Origin: Paenibacillus oenotherae
GTDB taxonomy: Bacteria; Bacillota; Bacilli; Paenibacillales; Paenibacillaceae
Assembly (NCBI RefSeq): GCF_019443105.1
Contig: NZ_JAHZIJ010000012.1
Span: 95,971 to 159,970, forward strand
Reading direction: 5' to 3'
Length of the DNA: 64,000 nucleotides
Under the pieces are notes generated by a model, which saw nothing but the letters and a program-made list of their open reading frames with translations, did no database searches and was not told the DNA's origin. Both the position numbers and the translations under genes were made by a program. Positions 1 to 8,071 of this stretch are shown in pieces (the stretch's first letter is position 1; the number at the start of each line of letters is the position of its first letter).

Positions 1-1
1 G

Positions 2-601
2 TACGGCGTTATCGTCGTATCGGATGAAATCCATTGTGATGTCGTGCTGGCTGGACATAAGCATATTCCGTTCGCCTCGCTGTCGGACGAGATCGCCGAT
101 CTGACGCTGACGACGCTTGCCCCGACGAAAACCTTCAACCTGCCGGGTCTGCAATCGTCCTTTGTGGCGATCTCCAATGCGGAGCTGAAGCGCAAATTCG
201 ACTACCGTCTCAAGGCGCTGAGCTTGCATATGATGCACTATTTCAACGTGGATGCCGTATCCGCCGCCTATAATGAAGGGGGAGAATGGCTCGATGAGAT
301 GCTCGTCTATCTCAAGGGCAATGTTGATTACGCGATCGGCTACTTGAATGAGCATCTTCCCGAGGTTAAGCCGATGCGCCCGGACGGAACTTATCTGCTG
401 TGGGTAGACTGCCGCGGCCTGGGGCTTGATATTGCCGGACTCAAGGAGCTTATGTTCCAGAGGGCCAAAGTTGCATTCAGCGAAGGCTCTGTATTCGGCC
501 TAGAGGGACAAGGCTACCTGCGCATCAATCTCGCTTGCCCGCGCTCTATCGTGCAGGAAGCGCTGGAGAGATTTTGCCGGGCTGCGCAGGAACGCGCGTA
601 G
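2..601 (+). CDS. patB: PatB/MalY-type PLP-dependent C-S lyase (3' part)
   Basis: The gene is cut by the window start; the open frame begins at base 2 and shows the last 199 residues of a family that is usually about 390 long. The visible part opens with VVSDEIHCD, the aspartate motif that holds the PLP pyridine nitrogen, followed by GHKHIPFASL. The lysine in APTKTFNLPG is the expected PLP Schiff-base residue, and YLRINLACPR near the end holds the carboxylate-binding arginine. Family members cleave cystathionine or cysteine to pyruvate, ammonia and a thiol in the cytoplasm; some (MalY, PatB) also act as regulators. Cystathionine beta-lyase is the likely activity. The class is secure, the exact substrate is not. 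Confidence 0.9.
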   Translation, partial: YGVIVVSDEIHCDVVLAGHKHIPFASLSDEIADLTLTTLAPTKTFNLPGLQSSFVAISNAELKRKFDYRLKALSLHMMHYFNVDAVSAAYNEGGEWLDEMLVYLKGNVDYAIGYLNEHLPEVKPMRPDGTYLLWVDCRGLGLDIAGLKELMFQRAKVAFSEGSVFGLEGQGYLRINLACPRSIVQEALERFCRAAQERA

Positions 602-968
602 TTGTTAGTTGCGGCTGCTCAGCAGGGGAAGTGGATGCTGAAGTGGAAGCGGGATGGAAGTTGAAATAGAGAATGGAATGGCGAACATTGCGCATCACAC
701 TGCCTGCGGATTCCGACAATAGCATTGCTCAGAGCAACTATGGTGCACAACAAAAATCTCGAATATGGGATGCTTGCTTCTTACTCTGTACGGTGACGGG
801 GAGCGGCATCTGCAAGGGGGCCCGGCGTATGGAACGCGGGGCCTTCTTCGTGCAGGGGAGGTTCTTTTTCCGTAATGATGGAATCTCGCGTTCAAAATAG
901 GCCCGCAATGCAGCGGTGGTACATTTCTCAGAGGGCTGCGCGGCTCACGCGAATGTCATGTCTGAATT

Positions 969-991
969 CCTGCGAAAGCGCAGGCTTTTTT
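969..991 (+). terminator. CCTGCG-AAAG-CGCAGG hairpin followed by a T run
   Basis: A perfect 6-bp stem with a 4-nt AAAG loop (969-984) is followed by CTTTTTTG, giving a rho-independent terminator shape. It lies 370 bp after the PatB-type gene. The same hairpin recurs in other intergenic regions of the window, so it may be a mobile or structural repeat that happens to look like a terminator. Confidence 0.45.
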
Positions 992-1154
992 GCCGGAAGT
1001 CGGGTATTTGGAGCAAAAGCATGCGATTAAGCAGGCATTTCAGCTATTCCTTCATCAATAGGGACTATATTCAGAAAAAGGATGCATTTTCGCAGGAATG
1101 TTCTCAATGAGTCGAACTATGAAGCGAAAAAGATGCACAATCGCAGGAATTCCG

Positions 1155-1634
1155 CGCATCGCAGGCGCACCGCCGCCACGGATTGCGGGCGCATCGCCGC
1201 CGCGCATCGCAGGCGCAACGCAGCCGCGGACTGCAGTCGCATCGCAGCCGCGCACCGCAGTCGCATCGCAGCCGCGAATAGCAGATGCACCGCAGCCGCG
1301 GATTGCGGGTGCACCGCAGCCGTGAATAGCAGTCGCATCGCCGCCGCGGATTGCGGGCGTACCGCCGCCGCGGGTAACAGGCGCATCGCCGCCGCGGATT
1401 GCAGGCGCACCGCAGCCGTAAATAGCAGGCGCATCGCCGCCGCGGGTAACAGTCGCATCGCCGCCGCGGATTGCAGGCGCACCGCAGCCGTGAATAGCAG
1501 TCGCATCGCCGCCGCGGATTGCGGGCGTACCGCCGCCGCGGGTAACAGGCGCACCGCAGCCGCGAATAGCAGGTGCACCGTAGCCGCGGATTGCAGGTGC
1601 ATCGCCGCCGCGGATTGCGGGCGTACCGCCGCCG
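1155..1634. repeat. 24-bp tandem repeat, 20 units
   Basis: Twenty contiguous 24-bp units fill exactly 480 bp. Two unit types mix: one begins CGGATTGC and the other CGAATAGC, TGAATAGC or CGGGTAAC, and nearly all end in GCCGCCG or GCAGCCG. Units 8-9 are identical to units 15-16, indicating a higher-order duplication of seven units (168 bp). Since 24 is a multiple of three, stop-free frames appear on both strands with 8-residue protein repeats. No ribosome site or secretion signal supports translation, so I treat it as a minisatellite. Confidence 0.9.
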
Positions 1635-1770
1635 CATCGATCGGCTGGGCGTGGTGGTCATTAGCTCATACGCAATGTTCGATGCGGAGACGGATTGGGA
1701 GCGGCTGCGGCTGGCTCACAAACCTGCTAATAGGCATGCTTTTCCACTGGATTTCGGTAATTTTGAAGAA

Positions 1771-1795
1771 AAGCCTGCGAGGAAGCAGGCTTTTT
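1771..1795 (+). terminator. AAGCCTGC/GCAGGCTT hairpin with T run
   Basis: An 8-bp stem (1771-1778 with 1785-1792) and 6-nt loop ends in TTTTT. It has terminator shape but no gene lies directly upstream; it belongs to the CCTGC-N6-GCAGG family seen elsewhere. Confidence 0.45.
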
Positions 1796-1921
1796 GACCA
1801 TTTTATCCCGAAATGAACTTGTACCGGCCAAAAGGATACATATTCGCAGGCATGTTAATCATCGGGCCAAAATACGGTAAAAAAGATGCGCGAACGCAGC
1901 AATTTCGGCAACCTGCTTGTC

Positions 1922-2007
1922 TGTCGTTCGCTCCCGCTGTCGTTCGCTCCCGCTGTCGTCCGCCCCCACTGTGCCCTGATTGCGAATCCATACATTCGCG
2001 ATCAGGG
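1922..2007. repeat. 16-bp triplicate followed by a 14-bp-stem hairpin
   Basis: The unit TGTCGTTCGCTCCCGC occurs at 1922, 1938 and (degenerate) 1954. Directly after it, 1974-1987 pairs with 1994-2007 (CCCTGATTGCGAAT against ATTCGCGATCAGGG, one wobble) around a 6-nt loop. There is no T run. No function is evident. Confidence 0.6.
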
Positions 2008-2081
2008 AGTTGCACGCCACACGCTATAGCGCCAAAAGGCTTTCGCGCTGACGCTCTAAACAAGAAAACATATAATTCTTA

Positions 2082-2111
2082 TTGACATACTAGGGTAAAC
2101 GATATACCCTA
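2082..2111 (+). promoter_or_regulatory. Nitroreductase promoter with palindromic operator
   Basis: TTGACA at 2082-2087 is followed after 15 bp by TATACC at 2103-2108. Overlapping the spacer and -10 is a perfect inverted repeat, TAGGGTA at 2091-2097 and TACCCTA at 2105-2111, separated by 7 bp. A repressor bound here would block RNA polymerase. The cognate regulator is unknown and none is adjacent. Confidence 0.6.
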
Positions 2112-2175
2112 TACGTAAGCAGCTGCCAATTGGCCGCAGCAGCAGCAAACCGAATAATGAGCTACCGTATCAACG

Positions 2176-2216
2176 GAGGCAGTCTTCTTCACGGGAGAGT
2201 GCCTCTTTATTTTTTC
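2176..2216 (+). terminator. Leader hairpin with T run (possible attenuator)
   Basis: GAGGCA (2176-2181) pairs with TGCCTC (2200-2205) and is followed by TTTATTTTTT. It lies between the promoter and the nitroreductase start codon, where a terminator would reduce expression of the downstream gene unless transcription is antiterminated. No T-box or known riboswitch core is visible. Confidence 0.45.
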
Positions 2217-2237
2217 AGCAGAGGAGAGTACAAACTT

Positions 2238-2873
2238 ATGACACAAACCGTTCACAACCCCGGCACCAGTCCGGAAGGCCTGCAGTACGATGCCGAGGCA
2301 AGCAGGGAGAGACAGCCTGAGTATCCTGTTCATCCGCTGTTCTTGAACCGCTGGTCTCCTCGCTCTTATTCACCGGATAAGATACTAAGCGACGAGGTTC
2401 TATACACTGTATTAGAAGCGGCAAGATGGGCGCCGTCCGGGGGCAATCAGCAGCCTTGGCGTTTCTATATTGCCCGGTCGCCAGAGGAGCGCGAGTTGTT
2501 CCAGCGGTTCATTCGACCGCGCAACCAGTTATGGACTGTGAATGCGCCAGTCCTTATTCTGATCGGATCGGTTACGGTAAGAGAAAGCGGCGAGCCGCTT
2601 AACACACATGCCTTCGACACGGGAGCGGCTTGGGCATCCATCGCATTCCAGGCCAATCTTCTTGGCCTGTCTACAAGAGCGGTGGGCGGATTTGATCAAG
2701 CTGCTGCTCGTGAACAGCTTGGAGTGCCGGAGGAGATCCAGCTCCATGCCGTTCTGGCGCTTGGCTACCGCGGAGACAAGCAGGCGCTTGACCCTGAGTT
2801 TCACGAGCAGGAGAAGCCCAACAGCAGACGGCCGCTGGAAGGCAGCATTATCCCTATTGTACGGAAGGATTGA
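2238..2873 (+). CDS. Nitroreductase family protein
   Basis: This 211-residue protein is a nitroreductase-fold flavoprotein expected to use NAD(P)H to reduce nitro compounds or quinones in the cytoplasm. The N-terminal region carries NRWSPRSYSPDKILSDEVL and ARWAPSGGNQQPWRF, the typical FMN phosphate and isoalloxazine contacts; the middle has DTGAAWASIAFQANLLGL, the dimer helix; LALGYRGDK near the C terminus matches the family's FMN-binding end. I chose ATG 2238 because GAGGAGAG lies at 2221-2228; an in-frame ATG at 2157 would place the leader hairpin inside the coding region. It stands alone with its own promoter and terminator. Drug or disulfide-stress detoxification is an inference. Confidence 0.85.
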   Translation: MTQTVHNPGTSPEGLQYDAEASRERQPEYPVHPLFLNRWSPRSYSPDKILSDEVLYTVLEAARWAPSGGNQQPWRFYIARSPEERELFQRFIRPRNQLWTVNAPVLILIGSVTVRESGEPLNTHAFDTGAAWASIAFQANLLGLSTRAVGGFDQAAAREQLGVPEEIQLHAVLALGYRGDKQALDPEFHEQEKPNSRRPLEGSIIPIVRKD

Positions 2874-2925
2874 CATCAGCTGCGATCGAAGTGAACCTGC
2901 TTCGTCTATCGACCCGTTTATACCG

Positions 2926-2962
2926 GAGATGCGCTTCCAATACGGGGTGCGTCTCTTTTTTA
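2926..2962 (+). terminator. Terminator after nitroreductase
   Basis: GAGATGCGC (2926-2934) pairs with GTGCGTCTC (2947-2955), then TTTTTTAT. It lies 52 bp after the nitroreductase stop. Confidence 0.7.
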
Positions 2963-3100
2963 TGTTCAAGGGCAGAAAACGCAGGATATCGACTATTTAT
3001 GCTTATGCGAATACGCGCCGGACTGTCTCAAGGGTCGATGTGGTATTATAGGATCATTAGAGAATGACATCCCCGAGCGCGATCGGGGAGGCGGTCTCGC

Positions 3101-3148
3101 CATAGGTGCGGAGCGCTTTATCGTCATAGGTGCGGGGTACTTTATCGT
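3101..3148. repeat. Duplicated 24-bp direct repeat before the ABC exporter operon
   Basis: Two adjacent 24-bp copies share CATAGGTGCGG at the start and TTTATCGT at the end, differing only in the middle. A small hairpin (CCCCGA/TCGGGG, 3071-3088) lies just upstream. The position, about 60 bp before the exporter start, would suit a regulator site or leader element, but no known operator is recognised. Confidence 0.5.
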
Positions 3149-3209
3149 AGAAATAGGAGAGGAGTGTACAGGACTCGTTGAATAAGCCATGCAGAGGAAG
3201 TGATGGTCT

Positions 3210-4964
3210 TTGAAGCCGCCACGGTTATTAGCTGATTTCTTTAGAGCGACCTGGTATATTTATTTATCCTCCATCTCGCTTCATGCTGTTGCAAGTATTG
3301 TGTATGTGTTTTTCCCCAAGGTGCTCGGTGATTTCACGGATCGTCTGCAGGCGGGGCTGCTTACCGGGAATGATATTGTCCGTTATAGTCTGCTGCTGCT
3401 GGCCATTGGCGTCGGTCATGCGGCTATCGGCGGCTTCGGCCAGTATCTTGTCATGTATGTCGGCAGATTGTTCGAATTTCGGACGCGGCGCAAGCTGTTC
3501 GTCCATTTCACAGGGCTTAGCGAGCATTTTTATTCCAAGAACGGTGTAGGCAAGCTGCTCAGTTACTTCATGAACGATGTGACAAGTGTGCGCGAATCGA
3601 TCTCGATGGGCGTGAATCAGACGGCAATGGCGACGATGCTGCTGCTGTCCTGTCTTGCAGCGATGGTGACGAGCGGAATACCGTTCTATCTCATTGCGGC
3701 CTCGGTCGGTCCGCTGTTTCTCATTCCATGGCTCGTCATAAAGTTCGGTCCTGCGATCCGCAGACGTTCGCTCCAGGTGCAGGATTCGCTTGGGACGATG
3801 ACGGAGTCGGCGGAGGAGCAGTTCGGCGGCATCCGCGTGACGAAGAAGTTCGCAGTCGAGTCTGTCATGATTGAACGTTTCGGCGCTACAGTTGACGCTA
3901 TCCGGGACAATCAGCTGTCGCTCGTCCGGTTGTCATCCATCTTCCAGGCATTGATCCCGTTCCTCGGCTCGGCTTCACTTGTCATTGCGCTGGCCTTTGG
4001 CGGGTATTTGACAGTGACGGGCCATATTACGCTGGGCAATTTCGTTGCCTTGACGTTATATATCCGGATGCTGATGAATCCGCTGCAGCAGATCGGCAAT
4101 GTGATCAATACGATTCAGCGGTCGCGTGCATCGCTGCAGCGGTTGAATGAGCTGCTGGAGAAGGAGCCCGATATCCGGGAAATCGAGGGGGCAAAAGAGA
4201 TTCTGATGGACGAAGCCGGGATACGGTTCAAGGAGCTGACCTTTACGTATCCGGAGGCCTCCGCGCCATCCCTGCACAACATCAATATCGATATCGAGCC
4301 TGGCATGACGCTGGGGATCGTAGGGCGAACCGGCAGCGGCAAGACGACACTAATGAAGCTGCTGCTGCGAACGTACAATCCGCCGGAGGGAACGGTCTTT
4401 GTCGGCGATACCGACATTCATGAGCAGAGCCTGGAGAGCCTGCGCGGCGGCATTGCTTACGTGCCGCAGGACGGCTTCCTGTTCAGTACGACCATTCGCG
4501 AAAATATCGCCTTTAGCCGCCGTGATGCCAATGAGCGGGAAGTGGAGAACGCGGCCAGGCAGGCGCAGATCTACAATAATATTCTCGCATTTCCCCAGCA
4601 GTTCGAGACCAAGCTTGGGGAACGCGGTGTGACGCTATCCGGCGGCCAGCGCCAAAGAACGAGTCTGGCGCGCGGGCTGATCAAGGATGCTCCGGTCATG
4701 ATTCTGGACGACAGCGTCAGCGCTGTAGATGCGGTGACGGAGACGGAGATTCTGAATACGATTCAGGAGGAACGCAGAGGCAAGACGACGATCATTATCG
4801 CGCACCGGATTAGCGCCATCAAGCATGCGGATCTTATTGTCGTGCTGGATGGCGGCCGGATTATTCAGCGCGGCACACATGAGGAGCTGCTGGAGCAGCA
4901 CGGACTGTATGCTACGCTTTATGCGATTCAAGAGGAGGGGAGCGGGCATGCGGCAGGCCATTAA
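3210..4964 (+). CDS. Heterodimeric ABC exporter subunit, YheI (BmrC)-like
   Basis: A 584-residue half-transporter: six-helix membrane domain (about residues 15-300) fused to an ATPase domain. Walker A GRTGSGKTT is at 372-380, the LSGGQ signature at 476, and Walker B reads ILDD with Asp501 where the catalytic glutamate normally stands. B. subtilis YheI has the same Asp, which marks the degenerate ATP site of heterodimeric multidrug exporters. The start is TTG 3210 behind AGAGGAAG (3193-3200); a nearby ATG (3203) is out of frame. It overlaps the next gene by 17 bp, indicating co-translation of the pair. Substrates are unknown; drugs or lipids are typical. Confidence 0.9.
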   Translation: MKPPRLLADFFRATWYIYLSSISLHAVASIVYVFFPKVLGDFTDRLQAGLLTGNDIVRYSLLLLAIGVGHAAIGGFGQYLVMYVGRLFEFRTRRKLFVHFTGLSEHFYSKNGVGKLLSYFMNDVTSVRESISMGVNQTAMATMLLLSCLAAMVTSGIPFYLIAASVGPLFLIPWLVIKFGPAIRRRSLQVQDSLGTMTESAEEQFGGIRVTKKFAVESVMIERFGATVDAIRDNQLSLVRLSSIFQALIPFLGSASLVIALAFGGYLTVTGHITLGNFVALTLYIRMLMNPLQQIGNVINTIQRSRASLQRLNELLEKEPDIREIEGAKEILMDEAGIRFKELTFTYPEASAPSLHNINIDIEPGMTLGIVGRTGSGKTTLMKLLLRTYNPPEGTVFVGDTDIHEQSLESLRGGIAYVPQDGFLFSTTIRENIAFSRRDANEREVENAARQAQIYNNILAFPQQFETKLGERGVTLSGGQRQRTSLARGLIKDAPVMILDDSVSAVDAVTETEILNTIQEERRGKTTIIIAHRISAIKHADLIVVLDGGRIIQRGTHEELLEQHGLYATLYAIQEEGSGHAAGH

Positions 4965-6780
4965 CAATTGGCAGTTGGATCAGAAGGCCGATCTCAGCAA
5001 GCAGCCCAAGCCGCAGTACAGATCAGCGTTCCGTATTCTGGGCTCATACGCGAAGCCGCACCGCCGGACCTTCGGGCTCGTATTCATCTGTACACTCATT
5101 GCGATTGCGGCCGAGCTGCTGCAGCCTTATCTGGTCAAGATCGTGATCGATGACAACCTGATGGCCGGCAAGAATGACTATGGCGGCCTGCTGGCTGTCA
5201 GCGCGCTCTACCTGGGGCTGTCACTGCTGGCGCTGCTCTTTACCTATTTGCAGAACAATCTGCTGCAGTACGCCGGACAGAGCATCGTTGCCCGTATCCG
5301 CAAGCAGCTGTTCCAGCATATTACGGGGCTGTCCATGTCCTATTTTGACAAAACGCCAAGCGGCAGTCTCATTACCTATGTCTCCAGCGATACGGAGGCG
5401 CTGAACCAGTTCTTCAATCAGGTGCTGCTCAGCATACTGCGGGATGGAATGACGCTGCTCTTCATTCTGTTTATGATGTTTCAGCTGGATGCGGAGCTGG
5501 GTGCTTACTGCCTGATCCTGCTGCCGGTTATCGCCATTATCGCGGCTGCCTTCCGCTCGTTCATGCGCAATACGTACCAGATGGCGAGAACCCGTCTGTC
5601 CAGACTCGTCGCATTCGTAGCGGAGAACCTGTCGGGGATGAATCTTATTCAGATCTTCCATCAGGAGCGGGAGCAGGGGAAGCAGTTCAAGGAGCGCAAC
5701 CAATCTTACTTTCAGGCAAATATTCGCGAGATTCGGACGAACGTGCTCTTCAACCGGTCGTTTGATATTCTGAGCAATCTGTCGATAGCGTTCGTAACCT
5801 GGATCGGCGGCAGAGCTGTTATCGGAGAAACAATGGAGTTCGGCGTGCTCTACGCCTTCATTACGTATATCCGCCAATTTTTCCAGCCCATCAATACGAT
5901 CACGCAGCAGTGGAATATGCTTCAATCGGCAACGGTTGCTGTTAACCGGATTTGGGGTATATTCGATCTTCGTCCCGAGGTTTCCGACTCTAAGGAAGCG
6001 GGGGGCGGCGATCTGCCGCTGGAGGCTGTGAAGGGGAGCATCGACTTCAACCGGATCACATTTGCTTATGAGAGCGGAACGCCTGTTATCAAGGGGCTTG
6101 ATCTGCATATCGGGCCGGGAGAGCTGATCGGGGTTGTTGGCACGACAGGTGCAGGCAAAAGCTCGCTCATCAGTCTGCTGTGCCGGTTCTATGATGTCCA
6201 GGAAGGCAGTATTCTGATCGACGGTCACGATATCCGCGACCTGCAGCAGGCGAAGCTGCACCGGATCGTCGGACTGGTCCAGCAGGAGCCCTACCTGTAC
6301 GCGGGCAGCATCATTGATAATGTGCGGATGTTCGATCTGTCGATTTCGCGGGAAAAGGTAGTGGAGGCCTGTCAATTCGTCGGCGCCGACATGCTGATCC
6401 GCCAAATGAAGGATGGCTATGACACGAGATTGTCAGAGCGGGGAAGCGGCCTGTCGGCTGGTGAGAGACAGCTGCTGTCTTTTGCGCGAATCATCGTATT
6501 CCAGCCCCGGATACTGATATTGGACGAGGCCACCGCCAATCTGGATTCTCATACGGAGCAGCTGATTCAGCAGGCGCTGGGGGTCGTCTCCGAGGGGAGG
6601 ACGACGATTGTCATCGCGCACAGGCTCTCCACGATTATGCAGGCTGACCGCATTCTGGTCATGCGGCATGGTGAAATCGCGGAGGAAGGAACGCATGAGG
6701 AGCTGATTGCTCTGCAGGGGTATTATGAGGAATTGTTCAGCCATTCCCAGGGGCAGCTGGGCCGAACCATGACATTGTGA
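4948..6780 (+). CDS. Heterodimeric ABC exporter subunit, YheH (BmrD)-like
   Basis: The 610-residue partner of the preceding subunit. After a soluble N terminus of about 40 residues come six membrane helices, then the ATPase domain with Walker A GTTGAGKSS (398-406), a divergent signature LSAGE (502) and Walker B LDEAT with the catalytic Glu527 intact. The two subunits therefore complement each other: this one supplies the catalytic glutamate, the YheI-like one the canonical LSGGQ. I chose ATG 4948 because AGAGGAGGGG lies just upstream (4931-4940) and the homologous N terminus starts there. A terminator follows at 6813. Confidence 0.9.
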   Translation: MRQAINNWQLDQKADLSKQPKPQYRSAFRILGSYAKPHRRTFGLVFICTLIAIAAELLQPYLVKIVIDDNLMAGKNDYGGLLAVSALYLGLSLLALLFTYLQNNLLQYAGQSIVARIRKQLFQHITGLSMSYFDKTPSGSLITYVSSDTEALNQFFNQVLLSILRDGMTLLFILFMMFQLDAELGAYCLILLPVIAIIAAAFRSFMRNTYQMARTRLSRLVAFVAENLSGMNLIQIFHQEREQGKQFKERNQSYFQANIREIRTNVLFNRSFDILSNLSIAFVTWIGGRAVIGETMEFGVLYAFITYIRQFFQPINTITQQWNMLQSATVAVNRIWGIFDLRPEVSDSKEAGGGDLPLEAVKGSIDFNRITFAYESGTPVIKGLDLHIGPGELIGVVGTTGAGKSSLISLLCRFYDVQEGSILIDGHDIRDLQQAKLHRIVGLVQQEPYLYAGSIIDNVRMFDLSISREKVVEACQFVGADMLIRQMKDGYDTRLSERGSGLSAGERQLLSFARIIVFQPRILILDEATANLDSHTEQLIQQALGVVSEGRTTIVIAHRLSTIMQADRILVMRHGEIAEEGTHEELIALQGYYEELFSHSQGQLGRTMTL

Positions 6781-6812
6781 TAAAGAAGTTTCATACACGA
6801 TCGACCGTATAT

Positions 6813-6855
6813 ACGGAGATGTGCTTCGCTAGCAGCTGAAGTGCATCTCCGTTTT
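6813..6855 (+). terminator. Terminator after the YheI/YheH-like operon
   Basis: ACGGAGATGTGCTTC (6813-6827) pairs with GAAGTGCATCTCCGT (6838-6852) with one mismatch, followed by TTTC. Confidence 0.75.
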
Positions 6856-6898
6856 CTATGTCGGAAAGCGATACAATATTGGGATAGGAGATGACGGG

Positions 6899-7843
6899 AT
6901 GGAGCTTGTTGTTAATAACATTACCGAATTAATCGGGAGGACGCCGCTTGTTCGCTTGAATAGAATAGTGCCGGATGGCAGTGCGGAGATATTGTTGAAG
7001 CTGGAGTTTTTTAACCCGGGGAGCAGTGTCAAGGATCGGATTGCGATTCGTATTATCGAAGCGGCCGAGCGTGACGGGCGGCTGAAGCCGGGGGACACGA
7101 TCATTGAAGCGACAAGCGGCAATACAGGGATCGGGATAGCGTTAGTTGCAGCGGCCAGAGGCTATAAGGCTATTCTGGTTATGCCGGAGACGATGAGCCT
7201 TGAGCGCCGCAATCTGCTGCGTGCATATGGAGCCGAGCTTGTGCTGACGCCTGGCTTTGAAGGAATGAACGGGGCAATACGGGTCGCGGAGGAGCTGTCG
7301 GCTAGCAATCCGAATTATTTTCCCGCCCAGCAGTTCGATAATCCGGCTAATGTGCATATTCATCGGGAAACGACAGGCCCGGAAATCGTCAGAGCAATTC
7401 AAGCCTTGGGCGGCAGCCTGGACGGTTTTGTAGCGGGAGTGGGCACGGGCGGGACAATTACCGGAGTGGGCGAGGTATTGCGCGAACAGTACCCCCATAT
7501 TCATATTGCGGCTGTCGAGCCGACCTTATCGCCCGTTCTGTCAGGCGGGGCGCCTGGCCTGCATAAGATTCAAGGGATCGGAGCTGGGTTCATACCGTCT
7601 ATTCTGGATACACAAATTTATGACGAGGTTATCGGGATTACCAACGAGCAAGCGTTCGAGACAGCAAGACGGGCAGCGAAGGAGGAAGGAATTCTGGGTG
7701 GCATCTCATCCGGAGCTGCCATCCATGCTGCCATTCAACTGGCCCAGCGTCTTGGAACAGGCAAACGTGTAGTGGCCATTATTCCGAGCAACGGGGAGCG
7801 GTATCTGTCAACGGTGCTGTACCAGCAGGAGCAGCAGCTTTAA
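6899..7843 (+). CDS. cysK: Cysteine synthase A family
   Basis: A 314-residue PLP enzyme that makes cysteine from O-acetylserine and sulfide. The N terminus reads [15 protein letters not shown]; the PLP lysine sits in [11 protein letters not shown], the substrate loop is [12 protein letters not shown], and the PLP phosphate loop is [13 protein letters not shown]; the C-terminal GGISSGAA motif is also present. Length fits the family (about 310). ATG 6899 follows AGGAG at 6886-6890. It stands alone between terminator-like hairpins. Related enzymes (cystathionine beta-synthase-like or O-ureidoserine types) share the fold, but motif spacing favours CysK. Confidence 0.93.
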   Translation: MELVVNNITELIGRTPLVRLNRIVPDGSAEILLKLEFFNPGSSVKDRIAIRIIEAAERDGRLKPGDTIIEATSGNTGIGIALVAAARGYKAILVMPETMSLERRNLLRAYGAELVLTPGFEGMNGAIRVAEELSASNPNYFPAQQFDNPANVHIHRETTGPEIVRAIQALGGSLDGFVAGVGTGGTITGVGEVLREQYPHIHIAAVEPTLSPVLSGGAPGLHKIQGIGAGFIPSILDTQIYDEVIGITNEQAFETARRAAKEEGILGGISSGAAIHAAIQLAQRLGTGKRVVAIIPSNGERYLSTVLYQQEQQL

Positions 7844-7855
7844 GCTTCAATAAGA

Positions 7856-7893
7856 AGCCGGGCGAGACGCAGGGTGACCTGTTCTCCCCGGCT
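7856..7893 (+). terminator. Possible terminator after cysK
   Basis: AGCCGGG (7856-7862) can pair with CCCCGGCT (7886-7893) around a long loop, followed by an AT-rich stretch without a true T run. Confidence 0.35.
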
Positions 7894-7982
7894 ATTATTA
7901 TAGACAGGCGTATTTTTCGATCTCCGCGTTTGCAGTTACTGGAAGGGGTGAACACTAAGCCAATACGCCAGCTAAGCAGAAA

Positions 7983-8003
7983 CCCCTTGCCAAAAGCAAG
8001 GGG
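7983..8003 (+). other. Hairpin in the leader of the permease gene
   Basis: CCCCTTGC (7983-7990) pairs perfectly with GCAAGGGG (7996-8003) around a 5-nt loop, 69 bp before the permease start. No T run follows, and I see neither a PyrR site nor a purine riboswitch core. A regulatory leader structure is possible but unproven. Confidence 0.35.
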
Positions 8004-8071
8004 GGTGGGTAGAATCAACAAGAATATTCGTGATTACAACTATGCTGGCAATAATGGAGGACGGCAGTCGA

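Larger units (their letters stand above)
602..2081. other. Gene-free, repeat-rich intergenic tract
   Basis: About 1.5 kb between the lyase and the nitroreductase promoter has no convincing gene. Open frames here lack ribosome sites and family features, or follow the 24-bp repeat period. It holds two CCTGC/GCAGG hairpins, a 20-copy 24-bp repeat, a three-copy 16-bp repeat and a 14-bp-stem hairpin, listed separately. Confidence 0.7.

Noticed and set aside
673-900. 75-codon open frame and its antisense partner after the PatB-type gene
   Set aside because: No ribosome site, unusual composition, no recognisable family and an equally long frame on the opposite strand.
1082-1816. Long plus-strand open frame (244 codons) and minus-strand frames over the same tract
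   Set aside because: They arise because the 24-bp repeat period is a multiple of three; several frames on both strands are open together and none has a ribosome site or family similarity.
5221-6405. 394-codon minus-strand open frame inside the exporter gene
   Set aside because: Antisense to a certain ABC gene; long antisense frames are common with this codon bias. The same holds for 30974-32071 in the helicase and 61856-62686 in the amylase.
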